A program made the position numbers and the translations under genes. Shown piece by piece: positions 27,903 to 37,594 of a DNA stretch of 64,000 nucleotides. The notes under the pieces were generated by a model. That model was not told where the DNA came from, ran no database searches, and worked only from the letters and a program-made list of their open reading frames with translations. This DNA comes from Arsenophonus sp052401645 (GTDB lineage Bacteria; Pseudomonadota; Gammaproteobacteria; Enterobacterales; Enterobacteriaceae), in the NCBI GenBank assembly GCA_052401645.1, contig CP198939.1:434001-498000 (forward strand). Direction: 5' to 3'. The stretch's first letter is position 1. Each line of letters opens with the position of its first letter.

Positions 27903-29183
27903 TTATTTTTTTATTAGAGAAGTATAAAAAAAACCATCTCCTCCGTGTTGACTTGGTAATATTTGTTTGCCTAATCCAATATTATTATTCAAGGATGCTT
28001 CAGGATGAAGCAGAATAAATTTCTGTATTTGTTCTTTATTTTCATTTGGCAAAATAGAACAAGTAGCATAAATTAGAATGCCATTTATCTTTAAGTAAGG
28101 CCAGATAGCTTCCAATATTTCATATTGTAATTTAACTAACCGTTGGACATCTGTCTCTTTTTTTAACCATTTTATATCTGGATGTCTACGAATAACACCT
28201 GTTGCAGAGCAAGGTACATCTAGTAATATACGATCAAATTTAGTATTTAATATCCATTTATGTGGTTTACGCCCATCACCAATAATAACTCTAGCATGTA
28301 ATTTTAATCGTTTAAGATTTTCTTTGATACGATTTATTCTTAGTTCGTCAATATCAACAGTCAAAACATCAGCTCTTGGAGCAAGTTCTAGTATATAAGT
28401 TGTCTTTCCACCAGGAGCTGCACAAAGATCAAGTATATGTTCACCATCTTTAGGAGCCAGTAATTCAACGCATTGTTGAGATGATAGATCCTGAATTGTA
28501 ACCCAACCATGATTAAATCCTGGTAATTTATTAACTGAATACGGTTTTTTTAATTTAATGGCAAATTTACTATCATTACTTAAACTAGCTTCTATACCTG
28601 CTTCTCGTAATAGCACTAAATAATTATTAGTAGAATTGTATAATTGATTTACTCTTAACCACATAGGTGGTTTTTGATTATTAGCTTCAAGAATTTTTTT
28701 CCATTGAGAAGGATAAGCTTTCTTAATTTTTTCTAATAGCCATATAGGGTGTAAGTATTTTACATTATTACTAGCTCTTTCATTTAATATTTTTTCTTTT
28801 CGTTGAAATTGTCTTAATACACCATTAATTAAACCATTTAATTTAGTTAATTTTAATTGAATTGTTCCATTAATTGTTTCTGACAGTGCAGCATATGCCG
28901 GGATACGAGTAAATCCAAGTTGATAAATTCCTACAATTATAAGATAATGAATGATTCGTTGTTTCCCTTTCAATGGTTTAGTTACTAATTGTTGAATAAA
29001 CCATTCTAATAAAGGTAGTACTCTAAGTATACCAAAACTTAGTTCTTGTAAAAGTGCTTTATCTTTATCTGATATATTTTTTTGCCATTTATGAAGCACA
29101 GTGCTTAATGATTGTTTTTGATCTATAACTTGTGCAATAATTTTGGCACAAATAATTCTGATATTATAGTACTTTTTGTTCAT
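27903..29183 (-). CDS. rsmB: 16S rRNA (cytosine-967 C5)-methyltransferase
   Basis: Methylates C967 of 16S rRNA with S-adenosylmethionine. 426 aa against 429. N-terminal NusB-like RNA-binding domain (about 1-140) and C-terminal Rossmann methyltransferase: SAM motif LDLCAAPGGKTTYILEL (about 252-268), LDVPCSATGVIRRHPDIKWL with one catalytic Cys, and YATCSILPNENKEQI with the second. Complete, between fmt and trkA as in E. coli. Confidence 0.98.
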   Translation of the reverse strand: MNKKYYNIRIICAKIIAQVIDQKQSLSTVLHKWQKNISDKDKALLQELSFGILRVLPLLEWFIQQLVTKPLKGKQRIIHYLIIVGIYQLGFTRIPAYAALSETINGTIQLKLTKLNGLINGVLRQFQRKEKILNERASNNVKYLHPIWLLEKIKKAYPSQWKKILEANNQKPPMWLRVNQLYNSTNNYLVLLREAGIEASLSNDSKFAIKLKKPYSVNKLPGFNHGWVTIQDLSSQQCVELLAPKDGEHILDLCAAPGGKTTYILELAPRADVLTVDIDELRINRIKENLKRLKLHARVIIGDGRKPHKWILNTKFDRILLDVPCSATGVIRRHPDIKWLKKETDVQRLVKLQYEILEAIWPYLKINGILIYATCSILPNENKEQIQKFILLHPEASLNNNIGLGKQILPSQHGGDGFFYTSLIKK

Positions 29184-29232
29184 ATTTAATATAATTATTT
29201 ATTAATCTTAAATTTAAGTAAAAAATTTATTT

Positions 29233-30207
29233 TTAATTTTGTTCTAATTTAGAATTTATTATTTTACCTGTAATAAACCATTCTTGGCGAGAGTTTATAA
29301 AATCACTTACAAACATTATTTTTTTAGAAGCTGGTTGTATTTTTAATATATTTAAAATATATTTTCCAGTTGCTACTTTAATTCCTGTTTTATCAGCATT
29401 TATAATAGTTCCAGGTAATTCTTTAATTTCATGATAAATAACTTCAGCATGCAATACTTTAATAAGCTTATCTTCAATAATAAAATAACTTAATGGCCAA
29501 GGATTAAACGCTCGTATACATCGTTCAATTTGTTCTGCAGAAATCATCCAATCAATTAATGCTTCATCTTTACTCAATTTTTTAGCATAATTAGCAATTT
29601 CATGATTTTGTTTTTCAGGTTTTATTTTACCTAAAATTAGTAAGTCAAGAGTATGTATGAGCGCAATAGGACCAATTTCTATAAGTTTTTGATACAAAGA
29701 TAAACTAGTATCTTTTAGTTCTATAGGACAACTTACCTTATAAAGTATATCTCCACTATCAAGACTAATATTCATTTGTATGATAGTAATACCAGTCTCT
29801 TTATCAGCAGCTAAAATTGAACGTTGAATTGGTGCGGCTCCCCTCCAACGAGGTAGCAATGAACCATGAACATTTATACAACCCATAGGTAAAATATTTA
29901 ATATAATTTTAGGTAAAATTAAACCGTATGAAACAACAATCATAACATCAGCATATTGATCTCTAATCCAGTATTGACTTTCTATTGTTTTTAATGTTAT
30001 TGGTTGAAAAATAGGAATATTAAATTTTTGAGCTAACATTTTTACTGGGTTTAATCTGATTTTTTGTCCTCTTCCTACTGGTTTATCAGGTTTTGTTAAA
30101 ACACTAACAATTTGATATTTATCTTTTCTATTTAGTAAAGCTGATAAATGTTTTTCTGAAAAATCACTAGTACCGGCAAAAATAATTCGTAAACAATAAT
30201 AAGACAC
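29233..30207 (-). CDS. fmt: Methionyl-tRNA formyltransferase
   Basis: Formylates initiator Met-tRNA using 10-formyl-THF. 324 aa against 315. The start is GTG at 30205-30207, giving MSYYCLRIIFAGTSDFSEKH. Catalytic segment INVHGSLLPRWRGAAPIQ (111-128) with Asn and His, and LDSGD near 150. The C-terminal OB-like domain is present. It pairs functionally with def, which follows in the same operon order as E. coli. Confidence 0.98.
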   Translation of the reverse strand: MSYYCLRIIFAGTSDFSEKHLSALLNRKDKYQIVSVLTKPDKPVGRGQKIRLNPVKMLAQKFNIPIFQPITLKTIESQYWIRDQYADVMIVVSYGLILPKIILNILPMGCINVHGSLLPRWRGAAPIQRSILAADKETGITIIQMNISLDSGDILYKVSCPIELKDTSLSLYQKLIEIGPIALIHTLDLLILGKIKPEKQNHEIANYAKKLSKDEALIDWMISAEQIERCIRAFNPWPLSYFIIEDKLIKVLHAEVIYHEIKELPGTIINADKTGIKVATGKYILNILKIQPASKKIMFVSDFINSRQEWFITGKIINSKLEQN

Positions 30208-30280
30208 GATTAAGATTCCTTTATTATAAATATAAAAATATTATTTTATATTAGTATTTAAGTTTTTCTATTTTATGGAT

Positions 30281-30297
30281 AACATCTTTGATGTTTT
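30281..30297. terminator. Small hairpin immediately after the def stop
   Basis: AACATC-TTT-GATGTT at 30281-30295, followed by T on the + strand. It lies inside the former C-terminal codons of def. It has a terminator form only for the + strand, so function is doubtful. Confidence 0.25.
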
Positions 30298-30745
30298 AAT
30301 ATTGAATATAGTCAATAAATAATTTTCCATTTAAATGATCTATTTCATGTTGAATGCAGATAGCAAGCAAATCATCTGCTTCTAATTTAAAAATATTACC
30401 ATTGATATCTAATGCTTTAATTTTGATCCATTTTGAACGTAATACAAATGCTCGTTGTTCCGGTATAGAAAGACAACCTTCTTCAATTCCTATTTCGCCA
30501 TATTTTTTTAAGATAAATGGATTTATAAGTAATAATTTTTTATTATGAGATTCTGAAATATCAATAACAATAATTCTTTTATGAAAATTAATTTGAGTTG
30601 CAGCTAAACCAATACCTTCTTTTTTATACATTGTTTCAAACATATTATTTACGATATCTTTAATTTCTGCATTAATTTTTTTTACTGGTTTTGCAACTTT
30701 TCGAAGACGTTCATCTGGATAATATAATATATTTAGTAATGACAT
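30296..30745 (-). CDS. def: Peptide deformylase, C-terminally shortened by a nonsense codon
   Basis: Removes the formyl group from nascent proteins. 149 aa against 169 in E. coli. All three motifs are intact: GIGLAATQ (44-51), EGCLS with metal ligand Cys91, and HEIDH (133-137) with both His ligands and the catalytic Glu. After the TAA at 30296-30298 the same frame continues NIKDVIHKIEKLKY to a second stop at 30251-30253. This resembles the E. coli C-terminal helix (QQRIRQKVEKLDRL), so the stop arose inside an older coding region. The E. coli catalytic core of about 147 residues is known to be active, so this enzyme is probably functional. Confidence 0.95.
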   Translation of the reverse strand: MSLLNILYYPDERLRKVAKPVKKINAEIKDIVNNMFETMYKKEGIGLAATQINFHKRIIVIDISESHNKKLLLINPFILKKYGEIGIEEGCLSIPEQRAFVLRSKWIKIKALDINGNIFKLEADDLLAICIQHEIDHLNGKLFIDYIQY

Positions 30746-32089
30746 AAACGTTTAAAGTCTTATCTAAAAGTAAGTGTTTTTAACATCTATTTTAGACACT
30801 TATCTTTATTATTAACAGTATTTGGTTGCAAATAAAATATGTTTATTGCGAATTAAATATATAAATATATTTTTAATAAAAGTATACTTATATATAAGTA
30901 TATATTTTCCCATTTTATCGTATAAATATTCTTTTAATTATGAGAAAAGTGATTAAATTAAATGATATTAAGATAAGATTTTTTCAAAATATTATATGTA
31001 ACGATTTTATTATTACATATAATTTAATTATTTTAATTTTAAACTTATTAATTCTATAGTTAAATAGTATTATATAAATTAAGTATAAATTTATTACTTT
31101 ATTTAATTAAAATTGTTTATATTTATTATTAAAATAAATATATTTATTCTTAATTATATTTTAATTGTAATTAAAATATAAAGTTTTTTATTTATTTCTT
31201 TAATAAATGTTTTTCATAAAGATTATTTATAATAAAATAAAAAACTAAAATATTTAATCAAAAATTTATAGATTGGTTTATAATTAATAATTATTCATTT
31301 ATTGAGTAATAATAATTATTCATGAATGAAAATCTATATCTAAATATAATTATAATAGTATTTTATTATTAATAATAAATAAATTATATATAATCTATAA
31401 ATAATATATTCGAGCAATAGATATTATCAAAGATAATAATCTTTATTTAATATTTTTGTTTAATATTTTATTAATTGTTAAATAATTAAGTTTAATGGTT
31501 TATCAAAAAATGATTTTTTTGATTATGTATAGATTTATTATCTTATAAAAAATATATTATTATATTTTAACTTATATAAAATGTTTCTATAGATTTAGTT
31601 GCTTTAAAAAATATATATTTAATTATTGAAATTTAAGTTAAATAATAAAATTATTTTTTGTATTTATTATATAAGTTATAGTTAAATAATTTAAATATGA
31701 TAAAATATAAAAAGTAATTTTTAGAAAATTAAAAGATAAAAAACAGTTATATACAGTTTCTTGTTATTTATTTAAGTATAATGATATAATTTATATTATT
31801 AACCTAAAGTAGATAGTAGTCACTTAAATAAATAAAAAATTTTATATAAATTTAACTTATTTTTTATTAAAATAATGATATTTTTTAGTGTTTATTAATT
31901 TTCAATAATTATTATAAATATGTATATATTAAAGTTAATTAATAAGATATTTAATAGAAATATTAAATGAATATATATATTGCATTATAATAAATTAATA
32001 TGAAATATGTCATATTTTATTAAATATTTAATAATTATAATAATAAGTTTAAATATTCTTTTTATCAGAATTTCTTTTTAATAAAAAGA
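30746..32089. other. Non-coding gap where dprA, smg and yrdD lie in E. coli
   Basis: About 1.3 kb between divergent def and tsaC. E. coli has dprA, smg and the topoisomerase-like yrdD here. No frame with similarity to them was found on either strand. It presumably holds the def operon promoter, but no convincing one was seen. Confidence 0.6.
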
Positions 32090-32119
32090 TTACATAAGAT
32101 ATCTAGATATTTTATGTAA
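32073..32119 (+). promoter_or_regulatory. Two adjacent hairpins in the tsaC 5' region
   Basis: First hairpin: TCTTTTT-AAT-AAAAAGA (32073-32089). Directly adjoining is a palindrome at 32090-32119 with 15-bp arms broken by one G-T pair (TTACATAAGATATCT against AGATATTTTATGTAA). The second ends 50 nt before the tsaC ATG. It could be an operator-like site or an mRNA leader structure. Confidence 0.35.
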
Positions 32120-32169
32120 ATAAGTTTTATACTAAATAATACAAATAAAAATATATGAAATAAATTTAC

Positions 32170-32742
32170 ATGTTTTATGAAAAATCCTCTTCATATCAAA
32201 ATAGTATTTTAGCACTAAATCAAGGAAAAATTATAGCATATCCAACGGAAACAGTTTTTGGTTTAGGGTGTGATCCAGATAATGAAAAAGCAGTCAATCA
32301 GTTATTTTTACTGAAACAGCGTTCGTGGAATAAAGGATTAATTTTAATAGCTGGAACGTACGAACAATTATTATCTTATATTGATGATAATAGATTAACT
32401 AATTTGCAAAAGGAAATGATTATCTCAACAGAATCCAAGACTATAACAACGTGGGTAGTTCCTGTTAAAAAAAATATACCAAAATGGTTAACAGGAAAAT
32501 TTAATTCACTTGCTGTTCGTATTACAAATTTAAAGTTAATTAAAAATCTTTGTTTTTTATATAATAAACCATTAATTTCAACTAGTGCTAATTTAAGTGG
32601 ATTATTGCCATGTAGAACAAAAGAAGAAGTTATTGCTCAGTTCAATGATCAGGTATACATTTTAGATGGATATATTGATAAACGTAATAATCCATCTGAA
32701 ATTCGAGATATAATAACAGGTCATTTATATCGAAAAGGTTAA
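32170..32742 (+). CDS. tsaC: Threonylcarbamoyl-AMP synthase
   Basis: Makes threonylcarbamoyl-AMP from Thr, bicarbonate and ATP for the t6A37 modification of ANN-decoding tRNAs, including the two Thr tRNAs here. 190 aa, the E. coli length. YrdC-domain motifs: IIAYPTETVFGLGCDPD (about 22-38), LKQRSWNKGLILIAGTYEQL (near 49), ISTSANLSGLLPCRT (near 136). The conserved WPGPVT motif of the family is replaced by ESKTIT (residues 88-93). The DNA read one base later gives Asn-Pro-Arg-Leu, which hints at a compensated pair of indels. Otherwise intact; five nt before aroE. Confidence 0.95.
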   Translation: MFYEKSSSYQNSILALNQGKIIAYPTETVFGLGCDPDNEKAVNQLFLLKQRSWNKGLILIAGTYEQLLSYIDDNRLTNLQKEMIISTESKTITTWVVPVKKNIPKWLTGKFNSLAVRITNLKLIKNLCFLYNKPLISTSANLSGLLPCRTKEEVIAQFNDQVYILDGYIDKRNNPSEIRDIITGHLYRKG

Positions 32743-32747
32743 GTTGA

Positions 32748-33557
32748 ATGGAAGAATTTGCAATATTTGGAAATCCAGTAGTACATAGTAAATCACCACT
32801 TATTCATAAATTATTTTCTGAACAAACAGGTATTAAATATAATTACGGAAAAATTTTAGTTCCTTTAAATAAATTTGAGAAGGAATTAAATATTTTTTTT
32901 AAGAATGGGAAAGGAATAAATGTTACCTTACCTTTTAAGGAGTTAGCTTATAATAAAGTTGATATTTTAACTAAACAGGCTAAAATATGTGGTTCAGTTA
33001 ATGCAATTAAAAAATTAAATGATCATAGATTATTAGGTGATAATACTGATGGAATAGGTTTAATTTTAGACCTTAAGCGTTTAAATTTTATTGAAAAAGG
33101 AATGAATGTATTAATAATCGGTGCTGGTGGTGCAGCACGAGGTATTATAGCTCTTATATTAAATTATGGTTGTCAAATAACTATTACTAATAGAACATTT
33201 AGTAAAGCGAATGAATTGGTAAATTGTTTTTCTTCTATGGGACGAATAAATTCATTAATGTTAGAATCTGTTTGTTCTTTTGAATATAATTTAATTATTA
33301 ATGCGACATCTTCTAGTCTTACGGATTCAATTCCTGCTATTTCATCTAATATATTTAATCAAAATGTTTTTTGTTATGAAATGTTTTATCACTCAAATGA
33401 AACTAAATTTTTAACATTAGCAAAAACACACGGAGTATTAAAATATGCCAATGGCATTGGTATGTTAGTTGGTCAGGCAGCTTTTTCTTTTAAATTATGG
33501 CATGGTAGATTACCTGATATTTCATTTATATTGCAACAATTAAAAGAAAATTATTAA
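32748..33557 (+). CDS. aroE: Shikimate dehydrogenase
   Basis: NADPH-dependent reduction of 3-dehydroshikimate in aromatic amino acid and folate precursor synthesis. 269 aa against 272. Shikimate-binding SKSPLIH (14-20), catalytic Lys64 in NVTLPFKE, Asp101 in GDNTDGIG, and NADP motif IIGAGGAARG (123-132). Follows tsaC closely, as in E. coli. Retention suggests that the shikimate pathway is at least partly kept. The stop codon lies within a hairpin. Confidence 0.98.
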   Translation: MEEFAIFGNPVVHSKSPLIHKLFSEQTGIKYNYGKILVPLNKFEKELNIFFKNGKGINVTLPFKELAYNKVDILTKQAKICGSVNAIKKLNDHRLLGDNTDGIGLILDLKRLNFIEKGMNVLIIGAGGAARGIIALILNYGCQITITNRTFSKANELVNCFSSMGRINSLMLESVCSFEYNLIINATSSSLTDSIPAISSNIFNQNVFCYEMFYHSNETKFLTLAKTHGVLKYANGIGMLVGQAAFSFKLWHGRLPDISFILQQLKENY

Positions 33558-33579
33558 TTTTAATTAATAAATAATTTTT
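33551..33579 (+). terminator. Hairpin containing the aroE stop codon
   Basis: Arms TTATTAATT (33551-33559) and AATTAATAA (33562-33570) with a TT loop, followed by ATAATTTTT. The stop TAA at 33555-33557 is in the left arm. Weak stem but typical order of stem then T-tract. Confidence 0.45.
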
Positions 33580-36219
33580 AGTGAAAATAATAATAAGAAA
33601 TTCTATTTAGAAATCAGAATAGATTTTTATAATAAATTTATAAGTAATTATTTTTTATTTTTTTGTAATTAATTATATATTAAAATTTGAGTTATCATAG
33701 TTTTATAGAATTTCTTTAAAATTTGCTCTATAATGCTTAATAAAATATAATTAAATATTTTATATTTTTATATAACCTATAAATAATGTAATAATGATTA
33801 TTATTCTTATTTTTTATTAGTTATCTGAGATAATCAAAATCATGTATAAAGCGAAATTTGATTATAAATTGTAAATTTATCTAATATTATCTATTATTAA
33901 TATAAGCATAACATATCTTTCTTTTAAATAAAAGAATTTTAATATAAAATATTAATTCATTTTAAAAAATTGTATTGATAAAAATATAATTAATATTATT
34001 TTAATATGATAATTGATCCTAAGAATCCTTGTATATACCTAAAATTTGTATTTTTAATTTATTAATTAAATAAATTGAATATATAAATAGATTTTTATAA
34101 TAAAAGATTTAAATATAAATTAAAGTATTATATTATAAATTATTCTTGTATTAATCTTAATTAAAATTAATTAAATTTGTTACCAGATAGTAAATTAATA
34201 AATTTTATTTTTATAAAGAATTTATTGATCAAATTAAGTTAATTTATTTTTTTAAAATACTATATAAGATTTTATCTTTGTTTTTTAAAACTATAAATTT
34301 AAATAAATAATATTAAAACAAATGTAATTTTGAAAAATTTTTAAGATTAAAGATATTTATGTACATAAAAATATAAAATAGTTTATCAAAATTCAGATAG
34401 ATCTATAATTTAATTACTAATTATTAGTTAAGATAGATATAAAATAAATTAATTAATATTAAATTAATCATTAGATATGTGTAAAAAATATATATATAAA
34501 AAGCATAATACAAGGTATATTATGAAATAATACATCCAATTTTGTAAATGTTAATTAGAAATTATGTATAATAAAAAAAATATTTTATATATTATCAAAA
34601 TTTAGAAAAATTAATTTTTAAAATGATAAAATAATTAATTTATGTTGAATAGCAATCAATAATAAATTTTATGACTAATTTTTAACTAAATCTAATAATA
34701 ATGATTAAGACTAAATTATTAATGAAAGATATTATAAATATAATGCTATAACTAAGTATTTAATGATAGGATTATTTTACTATTAATATAAGATTAACAT
34801 AAATAAACAATCCATAAAATATTTATCTATGCCAATAATATAAATAATTACATTAAACAATTTTATTAATATTACATAATTCATAAAGAAAAAATGAAAA
34901 TTTTTTTAAATTTAATACTTATGAAATAAATGTAGATAAGATTAATTAAAAAAAATTCATATAAAAACTTCATTTTAATTACGAAATTTAATTGATATTG
35001 AAGATGAAATATTTACAGTCTAACTTATAACAGAACTGAATACTTATTTAAGATAATAATCTTAATTATTGAATATAATAAGTTTATAAGACTATAATAA
35101 GATTATATCATATTTATTAAGTGGATATGGATACCATTAATAAATATTATCAATTGTTCTTATTATTATAATAATATTAAGATTAATACTTTTATCAAAT
35201 TTTTATTTTGATAAAAGTATTAATTTTTATTAGTGAACTCTAGTTAATATAAAGAATAATTTTAATGAAAAAACTAATAATTCTTAATTAAGATAATATA
35301 ATAAAATTATAAATATAATATATATTTTAATTATAAAAGATAAATCTTTATAATTTTTTATTAAATTTAATAATTTAATTAACACTTAAAATTCGTAAAG
35401 TATTTAATAAATTAATTGATAAAAATCATTAATTAAATAATGAGATAATAATTCTATATAATATATGTTTAAGATAATATCATTTTAAGTTTATATTTAG
35501 AAGAACTAATAATTTGTTTTTTTATATTAGTTTTAATATAAATTTATAATAGCTAAGAAAATACTATGTGATTAGAATAACATATGTTATCATTATATGA
35601 TAATATTAACTTTTAAAGAGTAAGATGTTATAATTTTCAATTAATATTTTAAGTCGTTATTAAATACAAAAAAATAAATTAAAAACTTAATTAGAAAAAG
35701 TTTTGTTTTAAAAATAGCGATTATTTAAAGAAAATATAATAATTTCATTGATTTAATATAATTAGTGTTTATAAAGATAAAAATTATAATATAGTTTAAT
35801 ATTATAAGAAAAAAATCAAACTAATACATACAGTAATATTATTAAATAAATATAGTGTTTAATATTTCTATAAGTTATTAAATAAAACTAGAAATCTACT
35901 ATAGATATCATAATTATAAATTATACAATAAATAACGATAAAATAAATTAAAATTATTTATAAAGAAAATTTCTATTCAATATTATTATTAATATAAAAA
36001 ATCATTTATCATATAAATAAATATCTATATGTATTCATTTTTATAAAATAATCTGTAAATAGATAACTTATGGTTATAAAGATAGTATAGTTTATATTTT
36101 AAATTTTAACTATTTTAAAAATCAAAAAAGTGATTATTGTATATTATTTAATAATATACATCTATTTGATTTAAAAACAATACTCTACAATACTCTGCTT
36201 ATTCTTAGATCAGCAGAAG
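33580..36219. other. 2.6 kb non-coding desert between aroE and pssA
   Basis: No gene found. By E. coli synteny aroE faces the 16S end of rrnD, and pssA lies beyond the 5S end of rrnG with kgtP and yfiM between, all in orientations that fit this junction. The only clear structure is a strong terminator-like hairpin at 35182-35228. No rRNA sequence is recognisable. Confidence 0.55.
35182..35228 (+). terminator. Isolated terminator-like hairpin, perfect 18-bp stem
   Basis: Perfect 18-bp arms at 35182-35199 and 35207-35224 (core ACTTTTATCAAA / TTTGATAAAAGT), 7-nt loop, then a run of T to 35228. It is a canonical rho-independent form on the + strand, 1.6 kb after aroE and 1 kb before the end of pssA, with no gene beside it. 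It may be what remains of a lost forward transcription unit. Confidence 0.6.
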
Positions 36220-36237
36220 AATTAAATTAATTTAATT
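36220..36237 (-). terminator. 18-bp palindrome at the pssA stop codon
   Basis: AATTAAATT-AATTTAATT, perfect and without loop; it includes two bases of the pssA stop codon. A second stem TCTGCT/AGCAGA (within 36193-36217) follows in the direction of transcription. Candidate terminator, weak. Confidence 0.35.
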
Positions 36238-37594
36238 AGAGAATACGACATATTAACTTATCAGCACGTATTCTACTTAAACGATAAATAAGTTTTTTAA
36301 TTTTTACTGGATAACGTTTAATATTTTCGAGCTCTTTATAATGAGTCATTATATGAGTATTAGCCATTATATATTTTAATTCTTTATTTTTTTGTTGTAA
36401 TAAAACTTTTTGAGGATCATGAATTAATATTGCATTTTCTAAATCTAATCTCCATGCTCGTGGATTTAGGTTACTTCCGGTTATTAATTGCCAATTATTA
36501 TCTATCCAAATTCCTTTTAAATGATAACTATTTTCACCATCTTTCCATAATCTGATAATTAATTGTTGTTTATCTACGAAGTATTGTAGACGACATATAA
36601 ATCGACGTAAATTTACCTCGTATAGATAAGGTAATGCACTAATGATCTGAAAGGGTTCTTCTGGTGGAAGATAAAAGTCATTAGCTGTTTTATCACCAAT
36701 AATAATTTCAATTTGTTTGTCATCATGTAATAATTTATTGATTATACGAGTTAAAATCGTAGGTAAATTAAAATAAGGTGTACAAATAATTATTTTTTTT
36801 TCTGTACTATTCATTAAATGTATAATAGTTTTATTTAATTCATTCTTTTTTCCTAAACCAATTAATGGAGTTACTGCTAATTCTTCATCTGTAGCATTAG
36901 TTTGAAATTCATAGTGAGAATTTTTTAAACTATTACGAAATTGTTTAATTAAATGTTTAATTTCAATATTACGAGTAATATTTACTCGATCTAGGCGTTG
37001 AATAGCTGGTGAAGATAATAAACTTTTATCAATAAACTTTTTCATGGTTGAAGCTAATTGTCTATTATTTAATATATGATAACGGTCATAGCGATAACGT
37101 TTATATTTTTTAAAATATATATTATTAATACTAGCACCACTATAAATAACTGTATCATCGAAAATAAAGCCTTTTAGATGTAACACTCCTAATGCTTCAT
37201 ATGTATTGATAGGGATACCAAAAATAGCAATATTCAATCCTTGATAAGTCATCGCCATTTTATAATACCAATCTGCATTGGTTATAGTAGTAGAATCTGT
37301 ACCAATTCTCCCACGTTGAGCGCGATGCCAGTCAAGCATTATTTTGATATCTAATTCTGGTCTAGCTATTTTTGCTTTATAAAGTGCATTTAGTATATTT
37401 TGTCCTGTATCATCATGTTCAAGATAAAGCGCAGTAATATAAATATATTGTTGAGCATTGGCTATTTTATGCAATAATGCATTTCGAAAACTTTCTATCT
37501 TATAAAGAGTGACGATGTCATTAGAAGACTGAGATAATTTTGCTAATTGCTCAAGATATTGTTTATATTTTATTTTTTTTGATTTATACAACAT
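36236..37594 (-). CDS. pssA: CDP-diacylglycerol-serine O-phosphatidyltransferase
   Basis: Makes phosphatidylserine, the precursor of phosphatidylethanolamine. 452 aa against 451 in E. coli. Phospholipase D superfamily with two HKD-type motifs: HLKGFIFDD (139-147) and HLKGIWIDN (near 358). Between them TICTPYFNLP-like and VGDKTANDFYLP-like segments are kept, and the end YRLSRIRADKLICRIL matches E. coli. The gene stands alone, with deserts on both sides. Confidence 0.98.
   Translation of the reverse strand: MLYKSKKIKYKQYLEQLAKLSQSSNDIVTLYKIESFRNALLHKIANAQQYIYITALYLEHDDTGQNILNALYKAKIARPELDIKIMLDWHRAQRGRIGTDSTTITNADWYYKMAMTYQGLNIAIFGIPINTYEALGVLHLKGFIFDDTVIYSGASINNIYFKKYKRYRYDRYHILNNRQLASTMKKFIDKSLLSSPAIQRLDRVNITRNIEIKHLIKQFRNSLKNSHYEFQTNATDEELAVTPLIGLGKKNELNKTIIHLMNSTEKKIIICTPYFNLPTILTRIINKLLHDDKQIEIIIGDKTANDFYLPPEEPFQIISALPYLYEVNLRRFICRLQYFVDKQQLIIRLWKDGENSYHLKGIWIDNNWQLITGSNLNPRAWRLDLENAILIHDPQKVLLQQKNKELKYIMANTHIMTHYKELENIKRYPVKIKKLIYRLSRIRADKLICRIL

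Noticed and set aside
36236..37594. pssA as a cardiolipin synthase (both belong to the phospholipase D superfamily)
   Set aside because: Length, both HKD contexts and the C-terminus follow E. coli PssA almost throughout, and not ClsA/B/C.
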